DNA from: Sphingomonas sp.
GTDB taxonomy: Bacteria; Pseudomonadota; Alphaproteobacteria; Sphingomonadales; Sphingomonadaceae
Length of the DNA stretch: 43,723 bases
Assembly: GCF_019749955.1 (NCBI RefSeq)
Contig: NZ_JAIEPC010000077.1
Coordinates: forward strand, 1-43,723
Reading direction: 5' to 3'
Shown here: piece after piece, positions 8,935 through 18,999 of the stretch
How the letters are laid out: every line of letters begins with the position of its first letter
Numbering within the stretch: position 1 is the stretch's first letter
The notes under the pieces: generated by a model
Databases searched by the model: none
The model's input: only the letters and a program-made list of their open reading frames with translations
What the model was told of the DNA's origin: nothing
Translations under genes and position numbers: made by a program

Positions 8935-9504
8935 ATGGCTGGACGCATCATTGTCTTGAACGGGGTTGGCAGCGCCGGAAAAACGTCGGCAGCGAAGGCC
9001 TTCCAGAAGATTGCCGCTGATCCCTTTCTCCATGTGTCGGGCGACGTGTTTCTCGACATGATCCCGCCGCGCTTGTGGGGTGATCCAAGCGGCATCGTCT
9101 TTCGGCAATTCGAAGCGGACGGGCGTGCGGCAGTCGAGATTGAGATGGGCATCGCGCTCGATCGTCTGATGCAAGGTATGCGCGCGTCGGTGGCGGCGCT
9201 GGCAAGAGCAGGCAACAACTGCATCGTCGATGACATCATGCTCTCATCGTCCGATCGGCAATCCTACGTTGAAGCTTGTCGCGGTCTATCGCTTCACTTC
9301 GTCGCGGTGCATGCGCCATTGGCCATTCTGGAGCAACGCGAGCGCGATCGTGGCGATCGGCTGATCGGCATTTCCCGTTGGCAGTTCGCGCGGGTTCACA
9401 AAGACATCGACTATGACTTCGAGATCGACACATTGACCCAAACGCCAAAGGCAGTCGCGACGGCAATTGCGTCCGCGCTCGATGTGCCGCTTTCGCGTGG
9501 CTGA
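8935..9504 (+). CDS. Chloramphenicol phosphotransferase-like P-loop kinase
   Basis: This small P-loop protein of 189 residues starts RIIVLNGVGSAGKTSAAKAF, with Walker A GVGSAGKT. It continues with FLHVSGDVFLDMIP, where CPT-type enzymes have their catalytic Asp, and NNCIVDDIMLSS, the region II Asp pair. The C-terminal part VHAPLAILEQRERDRGDRLIG matches the lid segment of CPT proteins. Members are annotated as chloramphenicol 3-O-phosphotransferases, but most have no proven substrate, so a resistance role is not established here. The start at 8935 leaves two residues before the first beta strand; an in-frame ATG at 8854 would add 27 residues. The gene is alone between a large inverted repeat and ligA. 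Confidence 0.82.
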   Translation: MAGRIIVLNGVGSAGKTSAAKAFQKIAADPFLHVSGDVFLDMIPPRLWGDPSGIVFRQFEADGRAAVEIEMGIALDRLMQGMRASVAALARAGNNCIVDDIMLSSSDRQSYVEACRGLSLHFVAVHAPLAILEQRERDRGDRLIGISRWQFARVHKDIDYDFEIDTLTQTPKAVATAIASALDVPLSRG

Positions 9505-9571
9505 CGTTCCGCGCGCAACCCGACACTCCCGCCCCGACACACAGCTTGATCCCCGCCCCCGCGCTCGGTAG

Positions 9572-11653
<2,082 letters not shown>

Positions 11654-11825
11654 AACACGCGCGCCCGACGGTGATGCCATTTTGCAACGCACCATTGGCT
11701 TAATGCTGCGTTAACATTTCCCCGGCGCGACTGTCATAGAAGCGAAATAATTACGGTGCAGGGGCCTCCCGGACGGTGACAGACACCGCGCTATCAAGCG
11801 ACTCGTCGTCTCTAAGGGGAACAAC

Positions 11826-14800
11826 ATGCGACATCAGCTATTTCTGGGCGTAGCAGCGGCTGCGCTCGTCATTCCAGCAGCGGCCAGCGCGCAGGAAACG
11901 ACCTCGATCATTCGCGGCAATGTGACCAAGGATGGCGCACCCGTCGTGGGCGCGACCGTGACCGCCATCAACGTTCCGTCAGGCACGCGCGCCGAAGTCA
12001 AAACCGGTGCGGATGGCCAATTCTCGATTGCTGGTCTGCGCGTCGGCGGCCCTTACACCGTTGAGGTGAAGAGCGCTGAGGGCAGCAGTTCGGTTACCGA
12101 CATTTATACCGTGGTGCAGCAGACCTATGAACTGCCGATCGAACTCGGCGCCGATCAGGCGACTGAAGTCGTTGTGACGTCATCCAAGATTCGCGGCGCG
12201 GGCAACGTCTCCAAGGGCGTACAGACCACGCTGACCGCGCTTGACATTTCAAAGGTCGCCTCGGTCAACCGCGACATCCGCGACATTCAGCGTCGCGATC
12301 CGTTCGCGACGTTCGATCTTGGCAATTCGACCGATCGTGGCGGTGCCGTGCGGTTCGCGGGCGTCAACCCGCGTTTCAACCGCTTCACGATCAACGGCGT
12401 CACGGTTGGCGATACATTCGGCCTGAACCAGGACGCGAGCCCCACAATCCGTGGGCCGGTGCCTTTCGATGCGTTTGACCAGGTAACGACATCGGCGGCA
12501 AATTTCGATATCCGCCAGACCAATTATCAGGGCGGCGTGATCGACGCCGTGATTCGCTCGGGCACCAACAAGCTTTTCCTGACCGGCTTTTATTCGCAGA
12601 ACACCGACGGTCTTTCGGGCGACACAATCGGCGCGCAACGCCTTGCGTTGCCCCGCTACAAATCGGAAACCTATGGTGCGACCATTGCGGGGCCGATCAT
12701 CAAGGACAAGCTGTTCCTGATGTTCTCCTATGAAAAGAACACTGACCCGCGCTCGTTCGGCACCCAGCCGGAAAATATTCCTGGTCTGACGCTGGCCCAG
12801 GTTGCAGCTTTGGGCCAGTTGGCCGCCGCGCCACGTTACGGAATCACAGGCGCGGCTTATGGCGATGTCATCCGTATCAACCCGCGCCTGGACGAAAAAT
12901 TCGCAACGCGGGTCGACTGGAACGTGGCAGATGGGCAGCGTCTGTCGATCTCCTACGTCAATGCATTTAACTCACAGATTAGCCCGAACAACACGTCAAC
13001 ATCGGGCACCGTGCCAGCTTATGGCCTGAGTTCGAACTCCTACACGCTGAGCGAACAGCTTCGCGCCGGCATTGTTCAGTTCAACTCGACATGGTCGAGC
13101 GCGTTGTCGACCGAATTGCGTTTCAGTTACAAGAGCTACGTGCGCGGGCAGGAACCGCTTGGTGGCCGCGGCAATTCGCAGTTCCAGGTCTGCCAGGATC
13201 CGGTAAACAACACCGTATCGGCAACTGCTTGCTCGACCGGTACACCGCGGATCTTCTTTGGCCCTGACAATTTCCGTCAGACCAACACGCTGCGTACCGA
13301 CACTTATAACGGTTCGTTCCTCGGGCGCCTCACGCTCAACAACCATGAACTGAAGTTGCTGGCAGAATTCACCCGCAATGCGACCTTCAACAATTTTGTG
13401 CCGAACAGCCTTGGCAGTTATTATTTCGACTCGATCGCTGATTTTCAGGCTGGCAACGCCAACCAGGTCATTTTTGCAGCGGTCGTCGCCCCCGGCACGA
13501 ACGGCGCGGCTGCAAATTTCCGCTATGACCAGATCTCGGTCGGCGTGCAGGACGATTGGCGTCCGGCGCCCGGCCTGACGGTGTCCTACGGCTTCCGCTG
13601 GAACATCTATGCGACGAACGAATTGCCGGTGTTCAATCAGGCCTTCACAACGCGCAACGGATTTCCCAACACCACAAACTATAGCGGCCTGGAAACGTTC
13701 GAACCACGTCTCAGCCTGGAATGGAAGGTAACGCCGAACCTGCGCCTGCATGGCGGCGTTGGCATCCTCGCCGGCGGCAACCCAGACATTTACTTGTCGA
13801 ACAGCTTCTCAAACACGGTGACGACCAACCAGCTGACCATCACCCGCGCGGCGATCACAGCGGCGGCGCCCAACGGCTGCACCGGTCCTGCCAACCTTAC
13901 ACCGGCAGTTTGCGCGGCGGCGCTCAACAATATCGGCGCCAATGTGAACCCCGCACTGACCCAGTTCGCGTTGACCGGCACGCCGTCGGGCGCCACCAAC
14001 ACTGCGGCGCTGTCCCCCAATTTCACGCTGCCGTCCACGCTCCGCGCAACGCTGTCAGCGGAATGGAATTTCTTGGGGATCAACTTCGGGCTCGATTACC
14101 TGTTCTCGAAGAACCGCAACGACGTTTCTTTCACGGATACGCGCTCAATTCAGATCGGCGTGCTGCCCGATGGCCGTCCGCGCTACACCGGGCGCATCGG
14201 GTTTACCGATAACAACTGGGACGTTCTGACCTACAACACGCAGGGCGGCCGGAGCCACATCGGCGTCGTGCGCTTCGACAAGAAGTTTGATTTCGGCCTG
14301 TCGCTCAACGGCGCCTATATCGTGCAGGATGTCCGCGACATTGGCAGTGCGCCAGCGTCGACGCCAAACTCGAACTATCGTTTCCAGACATTCGCCGATC
14401 CGAACTTCCCGGTGCTGGGTACTTCGGACAATCAGACGAGCTGGCAGGTCAAATTTGGCGTTGGCTATGACCATGCCTTCTACAAGGATTATCGCACCGT
14501 CATCCAGCTATTCGGGGAAGTGCGGGCGGGCAATCCCTACAGCTTCTTGTTTATCGATAATAACGCCACCAGATCGCCGGTGTTTGGCACGGTCTTGACC
14601 GGCAATGCCCCGTCGAACCTGATCTATGTGCCGACAGGCACCGCTGATCCGCGCGTCAGCTATGACAGCTTGGCGAGCCAGGATTCGCTCAACGCGCTGA
14701 TCAACAGCACCGCGCTGCAAAGCTATCGTGGCGGCATCGCGGGCAAGAATATTGCGCGCAACCGCGCCGTGACGCGCATCGATTTGCATCTGGAGCAGGA

Positions 14801-15107
14801 AATTCCGGTGTTTGTTGGCAAGTCGCGCGTGGCGATCTTCGCCGATATCAACAACCTGCCCAACCTGCTGAACAGCAACTGGGGTGGCCTGCGACAGATC
14901 GGCTCGGCTCCTCTCGTTACCGTACAGTGTTTGAGCCAAGCCGTGGCGACCGGCACGACGCCTGGCGCGGGGATCATCAATACCAATTCGTCACAAACCT
15001 GTGCGCAGTATCGGTATTCGTCGTACCGCGACCCTAACACGAACCTTCAGGCGAATTTTAACGCATCGACCTACTTCATCCGGATCGGCGCACGCTTCAC
15101 CTTCTAA
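11826..15107 (+). CDS. TonB-dependent receptor, Oar-like, with carboxypeptidase regulatory-like domain
   Basis: This outer-membrane protein of 1093 residues has a clear signal peptide (MRHQLFLGVAAAALVIPAAA, cleavage after SAQ). A carboxypeptidase-regulatory-like beta sandwich covers about residues 25-110 (IIRGNVTKDGAPVVGATVTA). A plug region around 110-240 (GGAVRFAGVNPRFNRFTING, VIDAVIRSGTNKLF) follows, then a long barrel ending in IGARFTF, with the final Phe used for BAM recognition. This matches Oar/OmpA-related TonB receptors, often used for large ligands such as glycans or peptides; the ligand here is unknown. The Shine-Dalgarno AAGGGG sits 6 bases before the ATG. A strong terminator follows the stop. 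A 172-base leader lies between ligA and this gene. Confidence 0.92.
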   Translation: MRHQLFLGVAAAALVIPAAASAQETTSIIRGNVTKDGAPVVGATVTAINVPSGTRAEVKTGADGQFSIAGLRVGGPYTVEVKSAEGSSSVTDIYTVVQQTYELPIELGADQATEVVVTSSKIRGAGNVSKGVQTTLTALDISKVASVNRDIRDIQRRDPFATFDLGNSTDRGGAVRFAGVNPRFNRFTINGVTVGDTFGLNQDASPTIRGPVPFDAFDQVTTSAANFDIRQTNYQGGVIDAVIRSGTNKLFLTGFYSQNTDGLSGDTIGAQRLALPRYKSETYGATIAGPIIKDKLFLMFSYEKNTDPRSFGTQPENIPGLTLAQVAALGQLAAAPRYGITGAAYGDVIRINPRLDEKFATRVDWNVADGQRLSISYVNAFNSQISPNNTSTSGTVPAYGLSSNSYTLSEQLRAGIVQFNSTWSSALSTELRFSYKSYVRGQEPLGGRGNSQFQVCQDPVNNTVSATACSTGTPRIFFGPDNFRQTNTLRTDTYNGSFLGRLTLNNHELKLLAEFTRNATFNNFVPNSLGSYYFDSIADFQAGNANQVIFAAVVAPGTNGAAANFRYDQISVGVQDDWRPAPGLTVSYGFRWNIYATNELPVFNQAFTTRNGFPNTTNYSGLETFEPRLSLEWKVTPNLRLHGGVGILAGGNPDIYLSNSFSNTVTTNQLTITRAAITAAAPNGCTGPANLTPAVCAAALNNIGANVNPALTQFALTGTPSGATNTAALSPNFTLPSTLRATLSAEWNFLGINFGLDYLFSKNRNDVSFTDTRSIQIGVLPDGRPRYTGRIGFTDNNWDVLTYNTQGGRSHIGVVRFDKKFDFGLSLNGAYIVQDVRDIGSAPASTPNSNYRFQTFADPNFPVLGTSDNQTSWQVKFGVGYDHAFYKDYRTVIQLFGEVRAGNPYSFLFIDNNATRSPVFGTVLTGNAPSNLIYVPTGTADPRVSYDSLASQDSLNALINSTALQSYRGGIAGKNIARNRAVTRIDLHLEQEIPVFVGKSRVAIFADINNLPNLLNSNWGGLRQIGSAPLVTVQCLSQAVATGTTPGAGIINTNSSQTCAQYRYSSYRDPNTNLQANFNASTYFIRIGARFTF

Positions 15108-15132
15108 GCGCACCGACCGAAACGCCTTCAAG

Positions 15133-15171
15133 CCGCCGCTCCCTCACCCGAGGGAGCGGCGGTTTTCTTTT
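15133..15171 (+). terminator. Rho-independent terminator after the TonB receptor
   Basis: A perfect 12-base stem CCGCCGCTCCCT / AGGGAGCGGCGG (15133-15144 and 15151-15162) with a six-base loop is followed by TTTTCTTTT. It begins 25 bases after the receptor stop and lies before the convergent HD-domain gene. Confidence 0.92.
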
Positions 15172-15208
15172 GCGGGGGCGTGGTTGCAGTCGGCTTTGCG
15201 CCGCCGCC

Positions 15209-15796
15209 TCAGACCTTCGCGTAAATGCTGTTCACCGGGCGGGCCATCACGCGCGCGACCATTGGCGCGAAGAAATCGAGCGGCGCGCTATCGTAATGCG
15301 GATCGAACGCCGCCTGATCGTACTTCTCGCAAAATTCGGCGCAGGCTTCGAAATGCGGGTGGCCGCGGTACTGCTCACGCAAGTCGCGGTCCATGCCGAG
15401 ATAGTGGAAATAATAATAGCCCTGGAACACGCCGTGGTTGTTGGCGATCCAGTGCAGCTCTTCGCTCACGAACGGCCGCAGCATGGCGGCGGCAATCTCG
15501 GGATGGTTGAAGCTCCCCAGCGTATCGCCAATGTCGTGGAGCAGCGCGGTCACCACATAAGGCTCATCGCGCCCGTCGCGCCACGCGCGCGTCGCCGTTT
15601 GCAACGAATGTTCGAGCCGATCGACCGGAAAGCCACCATAATCGCCGTCGAGCAATTTCAGATGGGTCAGCACCCGCTCGGGCAAGCCGGTTGAAAATTC
15701 GCGAAAATGGGTCGCGATCGTGGTCCAATCCTCCTGCGTACCGTCGGTCATCGCGGTGAATTGGGCGCGGTCTGCTATCGTCTCGGCGTCGCTCAT
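15209..15796 (-). CDS. HD-domain metalloprotein (PhnZ/inositol-oxygenase-like HD family)
   Basis: The 195-residue product carries an HD metal-binding core: HS in RLEHSLQTATRAWRDG, HD in VVTALLHDIGDTLG, a His in NNHGVF and a late Asp in EKYDQAAFDPHY. That spacing and the WDQ-like ending resemble HD proteins with diiron centres such as PhnZ, so it could be an oxygenase rather than a phosphohydrolase. The substrate is unknown. The start at 15796 (MSDAETIADRAQF) is preceded by AGGGAGAGAG; a start at 15823 would place that ribosome site inside the gene. It is divergent from the histidine kinase gene, with a 67-base gap. Confidence 0.82.
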   Translation of the reverse strand: MSDAETIADRAQFTAMTDGTQEDWTTIATHFREFSTGLPERVLTHLKLLDGDYGGFPVDRLEHSLQTATRAWRDGRDEPYVVTALLHDIGDTLGSFNHPEIAAAMLRPFVSEELHWIANNHGVFQGYYYFHYLGMDRDLREQYRGHPHFEACAEFCEKYDQAAFDPHYDSAPLDFFAPMVARVMARPVNSIYAKV

Positions 15797-15863
15797 CGTC
15801 TCTCTCCCTCTGGGCGATAACATAGGCCCCTTCCGGTGCGCTTGTCAGCGGGTATAAGCGGGC

Positions 15864-17000
15864 ATGGCATCGCTTGCGCCGCCTCCTCCCCCGATCGACC
15901 GCCGTGGGCGGCCCGACATCATCTCGCGCCCGTTCTTCGAGCGCAAGAACCGCGCCTTCTGGATTTTGCAGGCGGCGGGGTGGAGCGGCTATCTGCTGCT
16001 GCGATCGGTATCGAGCATATCGAACGGCCTGCCGCTCACGGCGATCATCCCGGTCGTGATCGAATCGATCGTCGGTTATTGCATCACGCTGCTGCTGTCG
16101 GCGCTGTACGGCTATTTCCGCACCTTGCCACGCGTCCCGTTCGTGCTGTTGAGCGCAGTGACGCTGGGACTGGCGACGATGCTCTATTCGGTGCTCGACG
16201 CCTTTTCCTTCTCGTTCATCAAGCTCGACAGCCCGGGCATCAACCTGTCGCTGGTCCTGGCGACTTTGTTCCTGAACTTCATCGTGCTGGCCGGGTGGTC
16301 GGCGCTCTATTTCGGGATTAATTTCTACCTGATTGTCGAGGATCAGATCGATCAGCTCGAAAAGCTCGGCACGCAGGCGTCCAGCGCGCAGCTCGCGATG
16401 TTGCGCTATCAGCTCAACCCGCATTTCCTGTTCAACACATTGAATTCGATCTCGACTTTGGTGCTGCTCAAGCAGACCGAGCGCGCGAACATGATGCTCA
16501 GTCGCTTGTCGTCCTTCCTGCGCTACACGCTCGCCAACGAACCGACCGCGCATGTCACGATCGCGCAGGAAGTCGAGACGCTCAAACTCTATCTCGAGAT
16601 TGAGAAGATGCGCTTTGAGGAGCGGCTGCGCCCCGAATTCTCGATCGACCCGCGCGTCGCGAAAGCGCGGTTGCCCTCACTGCTGCTTCAGCCGCTGGTT
16701 GAAAATGCGATCAAATATGCCGTCACCCCGCAGGAAGGCGGCGCCGAAATCACCGTCGTCGCGCAACTGGTCGGCGAACGCGTGCAGATCGTCGTATCCG
16801 ACACCGGACCCGGCTTGAGTGAAACTAAATCGCGGCCCAACCTTTCAACCGGGGTCGGGCTTGCCAATATCAGGGACAGGCTGGCGCAGGCTTATGGCCC
16901 CGACCACCGATTTGAGACCGGGCAGGCGCCCGGGGGCGGTTTCCGGGTTGAAATTGAAATTCCGTTCGAACTTGAAGAACGGGTGAAAGAGGCCGCATGA
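15864..17000 (+). CDS. LytS-type membrane sensor histidine kinase
   Basis: This 378-residue kinase has four hydrophobic helices between about residues 30 and 160 (for example FWILQAAGWSGYLLL and IIPVVIESIVGYCITLLLSA). The phosphoacceptor H-box YQLNPHFLFNTLNSISTL is typical of the His_kinase (PF06580) group. The ATP lid region has the N-box VENAIKYAV and G-boxes DTGPGLSE and STGVGLANIRDRL. There is no periplasmic sensor domain, so the signal is probably sensed in or near the membrane. Its stop overlaps the response regulator start by four bases (ATGA), which makes a coupled pair. Confidence 0.93.
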   Translation: MASLAPPPPPIDRRGRPDIISRPFFERKNRAFWILQAAGWSGYLLLRSVSSISNGLPLTAIIPVVIESIVGYCITLLLSALYGYFRTLPRVPFVLLSAVTLGLATMLYSVLDAFSFSFIKLDSPGINLSLVLATLFLNFIVLAGWSALYFGINFYLIVEDQIDQLEKLGTQASSAQLAMLRYQLNPHFLFNTLNSISTLVLLKQTERANMMLSRLSSFLRYTLANEPTAHVTIAQEVETLKLYLEIEKMRFEERLRPEFSIDPRVAKARLPSLLLQPLVENAIKYAVTPQEGGAEITVVAQLVGERVQIVVSDTGPGLSETKSRPNLSTGVGLANIRDRLAQAYGPDHRFETGQAPGGGFRVEIEIPFELEERVKEAA

Positions 17001-17797
17001 CCATTCGTACCATCCTCGTCGATGACGAGACGCTCGCGATCCAGGGGCTCCAGCTCCGCCTGCAAGCGCACGACGATGTCGAGATTATCGACACTTGCAT
17101 GAACGGCCGCGAGGCAATCCGCAGCATCAAGACCCACAAGCCCGACCTGGTTTTCCTCGACATCCAGATGCCCGGCTTCGACGGCTTTTCGGTCGTGCAA
17201 GGGTTGATGGAAGTCGAACCGCCGCTGTTCGTGTTCGTCACCGCCTATTCGGACCACGCCATCCGCGCGTTCGAAGCGCAGGCGACCGATTATCTGATGA
17301 AGCCCGTCGAGGAGAGCCGCCTCGCCGACACGCTCGACCGCGTCCGCCAGCGCCTCGCCGAGAAACGCGGGGCGGAGGAAGTCGACCGGCTGAAGGAAGT
17401 GCTGGCCGAAGTCGCGCCCGACTCGGTCGAAAATCTGGTCGAGAATGCCGAAACGCCCTCATCCAATCGCTTCGAAAAGCTGATCAACATCAAGGACCGC
17501 GGCCAGATTTTCCGCGTCGACATCGACACGATCGAACGCATCGACGCGGCCGGCGATTATATGGTGATCTACACCGGCGAAAATAACTTCGTCCTGCGCG
17601 AGACGATGAAGGATCTGGAGAAGCGGCTAGACCCCAGGCGATTCCAGCGCGTGCACCGCTCGACGATCGTCAACCTCGATCTGGTCAAGGAAGTGAAGCC
17701 CCACACCAACGGCGAATGCTTCCTGGTGCTGCAATCAAACGCGCAGGTGAAGGTCAGCCGGAGTTACCGGGATGTGGTGGCGCGGTTTGTGCACTGA
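16997..17797 (+). CDS. LytTR-family response regulator
   Basis: The 266-residue partner of the upstream kinase begins with a receiver domain: ILVDDE acid pair, phosphoacceptor Asp in PDLVFLDIQMPG, conserved Thr/Ala in FVTAYSDHA and Lys in YLMKPVEE. A linker follows, rich in Glu/Arg. The C-terminal LytTR DNA-binding domain spans about residues 165-265 (FRVDIDTIERIDAAGDYMVI, FQRVHRSTIVNLDLVKEV). LytTR regulators bind direct repeats upstream of their targets. The targets here are not visible; the neighbouring 18096 operon is one candidate only by position. Confidence 0.94.
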   Translation: MTIRTILVDDETLAIQGLQLRLQAHDDVEIIDTCMNGREAIRSIKTHKPDLVFLDIQMPGFDGFSVVQGLMEVEPPLFVFVTAYSDHAIRAFEAQATDYLMKPVEESRLADTLDRVRQRLAEKRGAEEVDRLKEVLAEVAPDSVENLVENAETPSSNRFEKLINIKDRGQIFRVDIDTIERIDAAGDYMVIYTGENNFVLRETMKDLEKRLDPRRFQRVHRSTIVNLDLVKEVKPHTNGECFLVLQSNAQVKVSRSYRDVVARFVH

Positions 17798-18060
17798 GGG
17801 GGGTGGTGGAGGTTGGGCCATTGCCGGTCGGTCAGCGCGAATTTTCGGTTTCCTGAAACTGGCCGCTCGGTGAGCAATCGCTTTTCGACCGGTGCTGGGC
17901 CGTAACCTGCAAAGCAGCTGTTGAGGGCCGGATCTGGGAAAGCCGCACTCCGCAGCAGCCCTTCGACGCACAGATGTCATTTGATAACTCCTCAAGCCCG
18001 CCCAACTATGGGATTTCCATTCATTTCGGGCCGATGCTTCACACGCGGCTCAGTTTGATG

Positions 18061-18089
18061 TTGACAAATGTCAACGAAACTAATATCAG
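18061..18089 (+). promoter_or_regulatory. Promoter with palindromic operator before the HicA-like operon
   Basis: TTGACA at 18061 is a consensus -35 box. Seventeen bases on is TATCAG (18084-18089), a 4/6 match to a -10 box. The -35 box is half of a perfect palindrome TTGACA-AA-TGTCAA (18061-18074). Transcription would begin near 18096, the A of the first ATG, and no Shine-Dalgarno is seen there, so the mRNA may be leaderless. A repressor bound to the palindrome would block the promoter; the HTH protein of the operon is the natural candidate. Confidence 0.6.
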
Positions 18090-18095
18090 AGCCGC

Positions 18096-18326
18096 ATGGC
18101 GCGACCGGTACACCCTAACAAGGAGATCGAGGCCGTCATCGCCGAGGCGGAGGATAAGGGATGGCACCTGATCATCTCGAAAGGCCATGCTTGGGGCAAG
18201 CTCTACTGTCCGCTTGCCGGCCGTGATGGCTGCTGGTGGTCCGTGTGGAGTACGCCAAAGAATCCAGAGAACTTCGCCAAGCAACTGCGCAAGAAGGTGG
18301 CGAAGTGCGCCCATGTGGAAGGTTGA
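18096..18326 (+). CDS. HicA-like small protein (possible toxin)
   Basis: This 76-residue basic protein resembles HicA mRNA interferases: an N-terminal helix (EIEAVIAEAEDKGW), then beta strands with a central His31 in ISKGHAWGKLYCP, where HicA has its catalytic His in KGSHH, then SVWSTPKNPENFAKQLRKKV as the C-terminal helix. HicA toxins fold like double-stranded RNA-binding domains and cleave mRNA. The match here is by pattern only and the KGSHH core is not exact, so activity is unproven. It is the first gene of a three-gene operon; the HTH gene starts 13 bases after its stop, as in hicAB-type pairs. Confidence 0.65.
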   Translation: MARPVHPNKEIEAVIAEAEDKGWHLIISKGHAWGKLYCPLAGRDGCWWSVWSTPKNPENFAKQLRKKVAKCAHVEG

Positions 18327-18339
18327 AAAAGGGATTACC

Positions 18340-18999
18340 ATGAACAGCTACGAATTCACGATCGTCGCTACCGGTCTTCCCATCGACAACGATGATTGGC
18401 TGGACCGCTTCTACGAGGCGGGATGCGACGACGCGCTCGTTGGATTGCAGCGCGGCCTCTTCGTCCTCGAATTCGACCGCGAGGCTAATACTCTCATCGA
18501 AGCGGTCGAGAGCGCACACGCCGATGTCCGCCGTGCCGGGGCCACTATTGTCCGCATCGAGCCAGACTCCCTTGTTAGCGCCAGCGACATCGCTGAGCGC
18601 GCCGAGGTCTCTCGCCAAGCGGTGTCGCTCTACGTTAATGGCGAACGCGGTGAGGGATTCCCGACGCCCGTCGCTTGCGTCAGCGGTTTACGACCACTCT
18701 GGAAATGGAGTGAGGTTGCCGCCTGGTTGCACGCCGCCGGCAAAATAGACCACTCCATCGTCGAGATGGCGCAGCTGCTCGACCGCCTTAATGCCGAAGC
18801 ACATTCAGACAATCGGCCTGCACGTGCCGAGGTGCTGGCGCCCGTGGTCGTGGAATCCGAATATGTGACGACGGAGTTCTACACGCGTCGGAAGATCGAC
18901 AGGCCCAAGCTCCGCGTCGAGCCGCCACGCGGTGCTGCTCGACATCGCCAAGGCTTTGACCTTCGGCGGACCGTGTCAGCTCAACAAATGGTGCAGTGA
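18340..18999 (+). CDS. HTH DNA-binding protein, antitoxin-like
   Basis: The 219-residue protein has an N-terminal alpha/beta region (YEFTIVATGLP, then EAGCDDALVGLQRGLFVLEF) followed by a helix-turn-helix at about residues 81-103 (SASDIAERAEVSRQAVSLYV). A WKWSEVAAWL segment follows, as in AlpA/MerR-like small DNA-binding proteins. The same order, small HicA-like protein then this HTH type, suggests an antitoxin/autorepressor. AAGGGA lies six bases before the ATG at 18340. The last 50 residues are Arg rich and look less ordered. The stop overlaps the ATG of the next gene (TGATG). Confidence 0.65.
   Translation: MNSYEFTIVATGLPIDNDDWLDRFYEAGCDDALVGLQRGLFVLEFDREANTLIEAVESAHADVRRAGATIVRIEPDSLVSASDIAERAEVSRQAVSLYVNGERGEGFPTPVACVSGLRPLWKWSEVAAWLHAAGKIDHSIVEMAQLLDRLNAEAHSDNRPARAEVLAPVVVESEYVTTEFYTRRKIDRPKLRVEPPRGAARHRQGFDLRRTVSAQQMVQ

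Noticed and set aside
8935..9504. A chloramphenicol resistance gene
   Set aside because: The fold matches CPT-like kinases, but that family is broad and the sequence alone does not show resistance.
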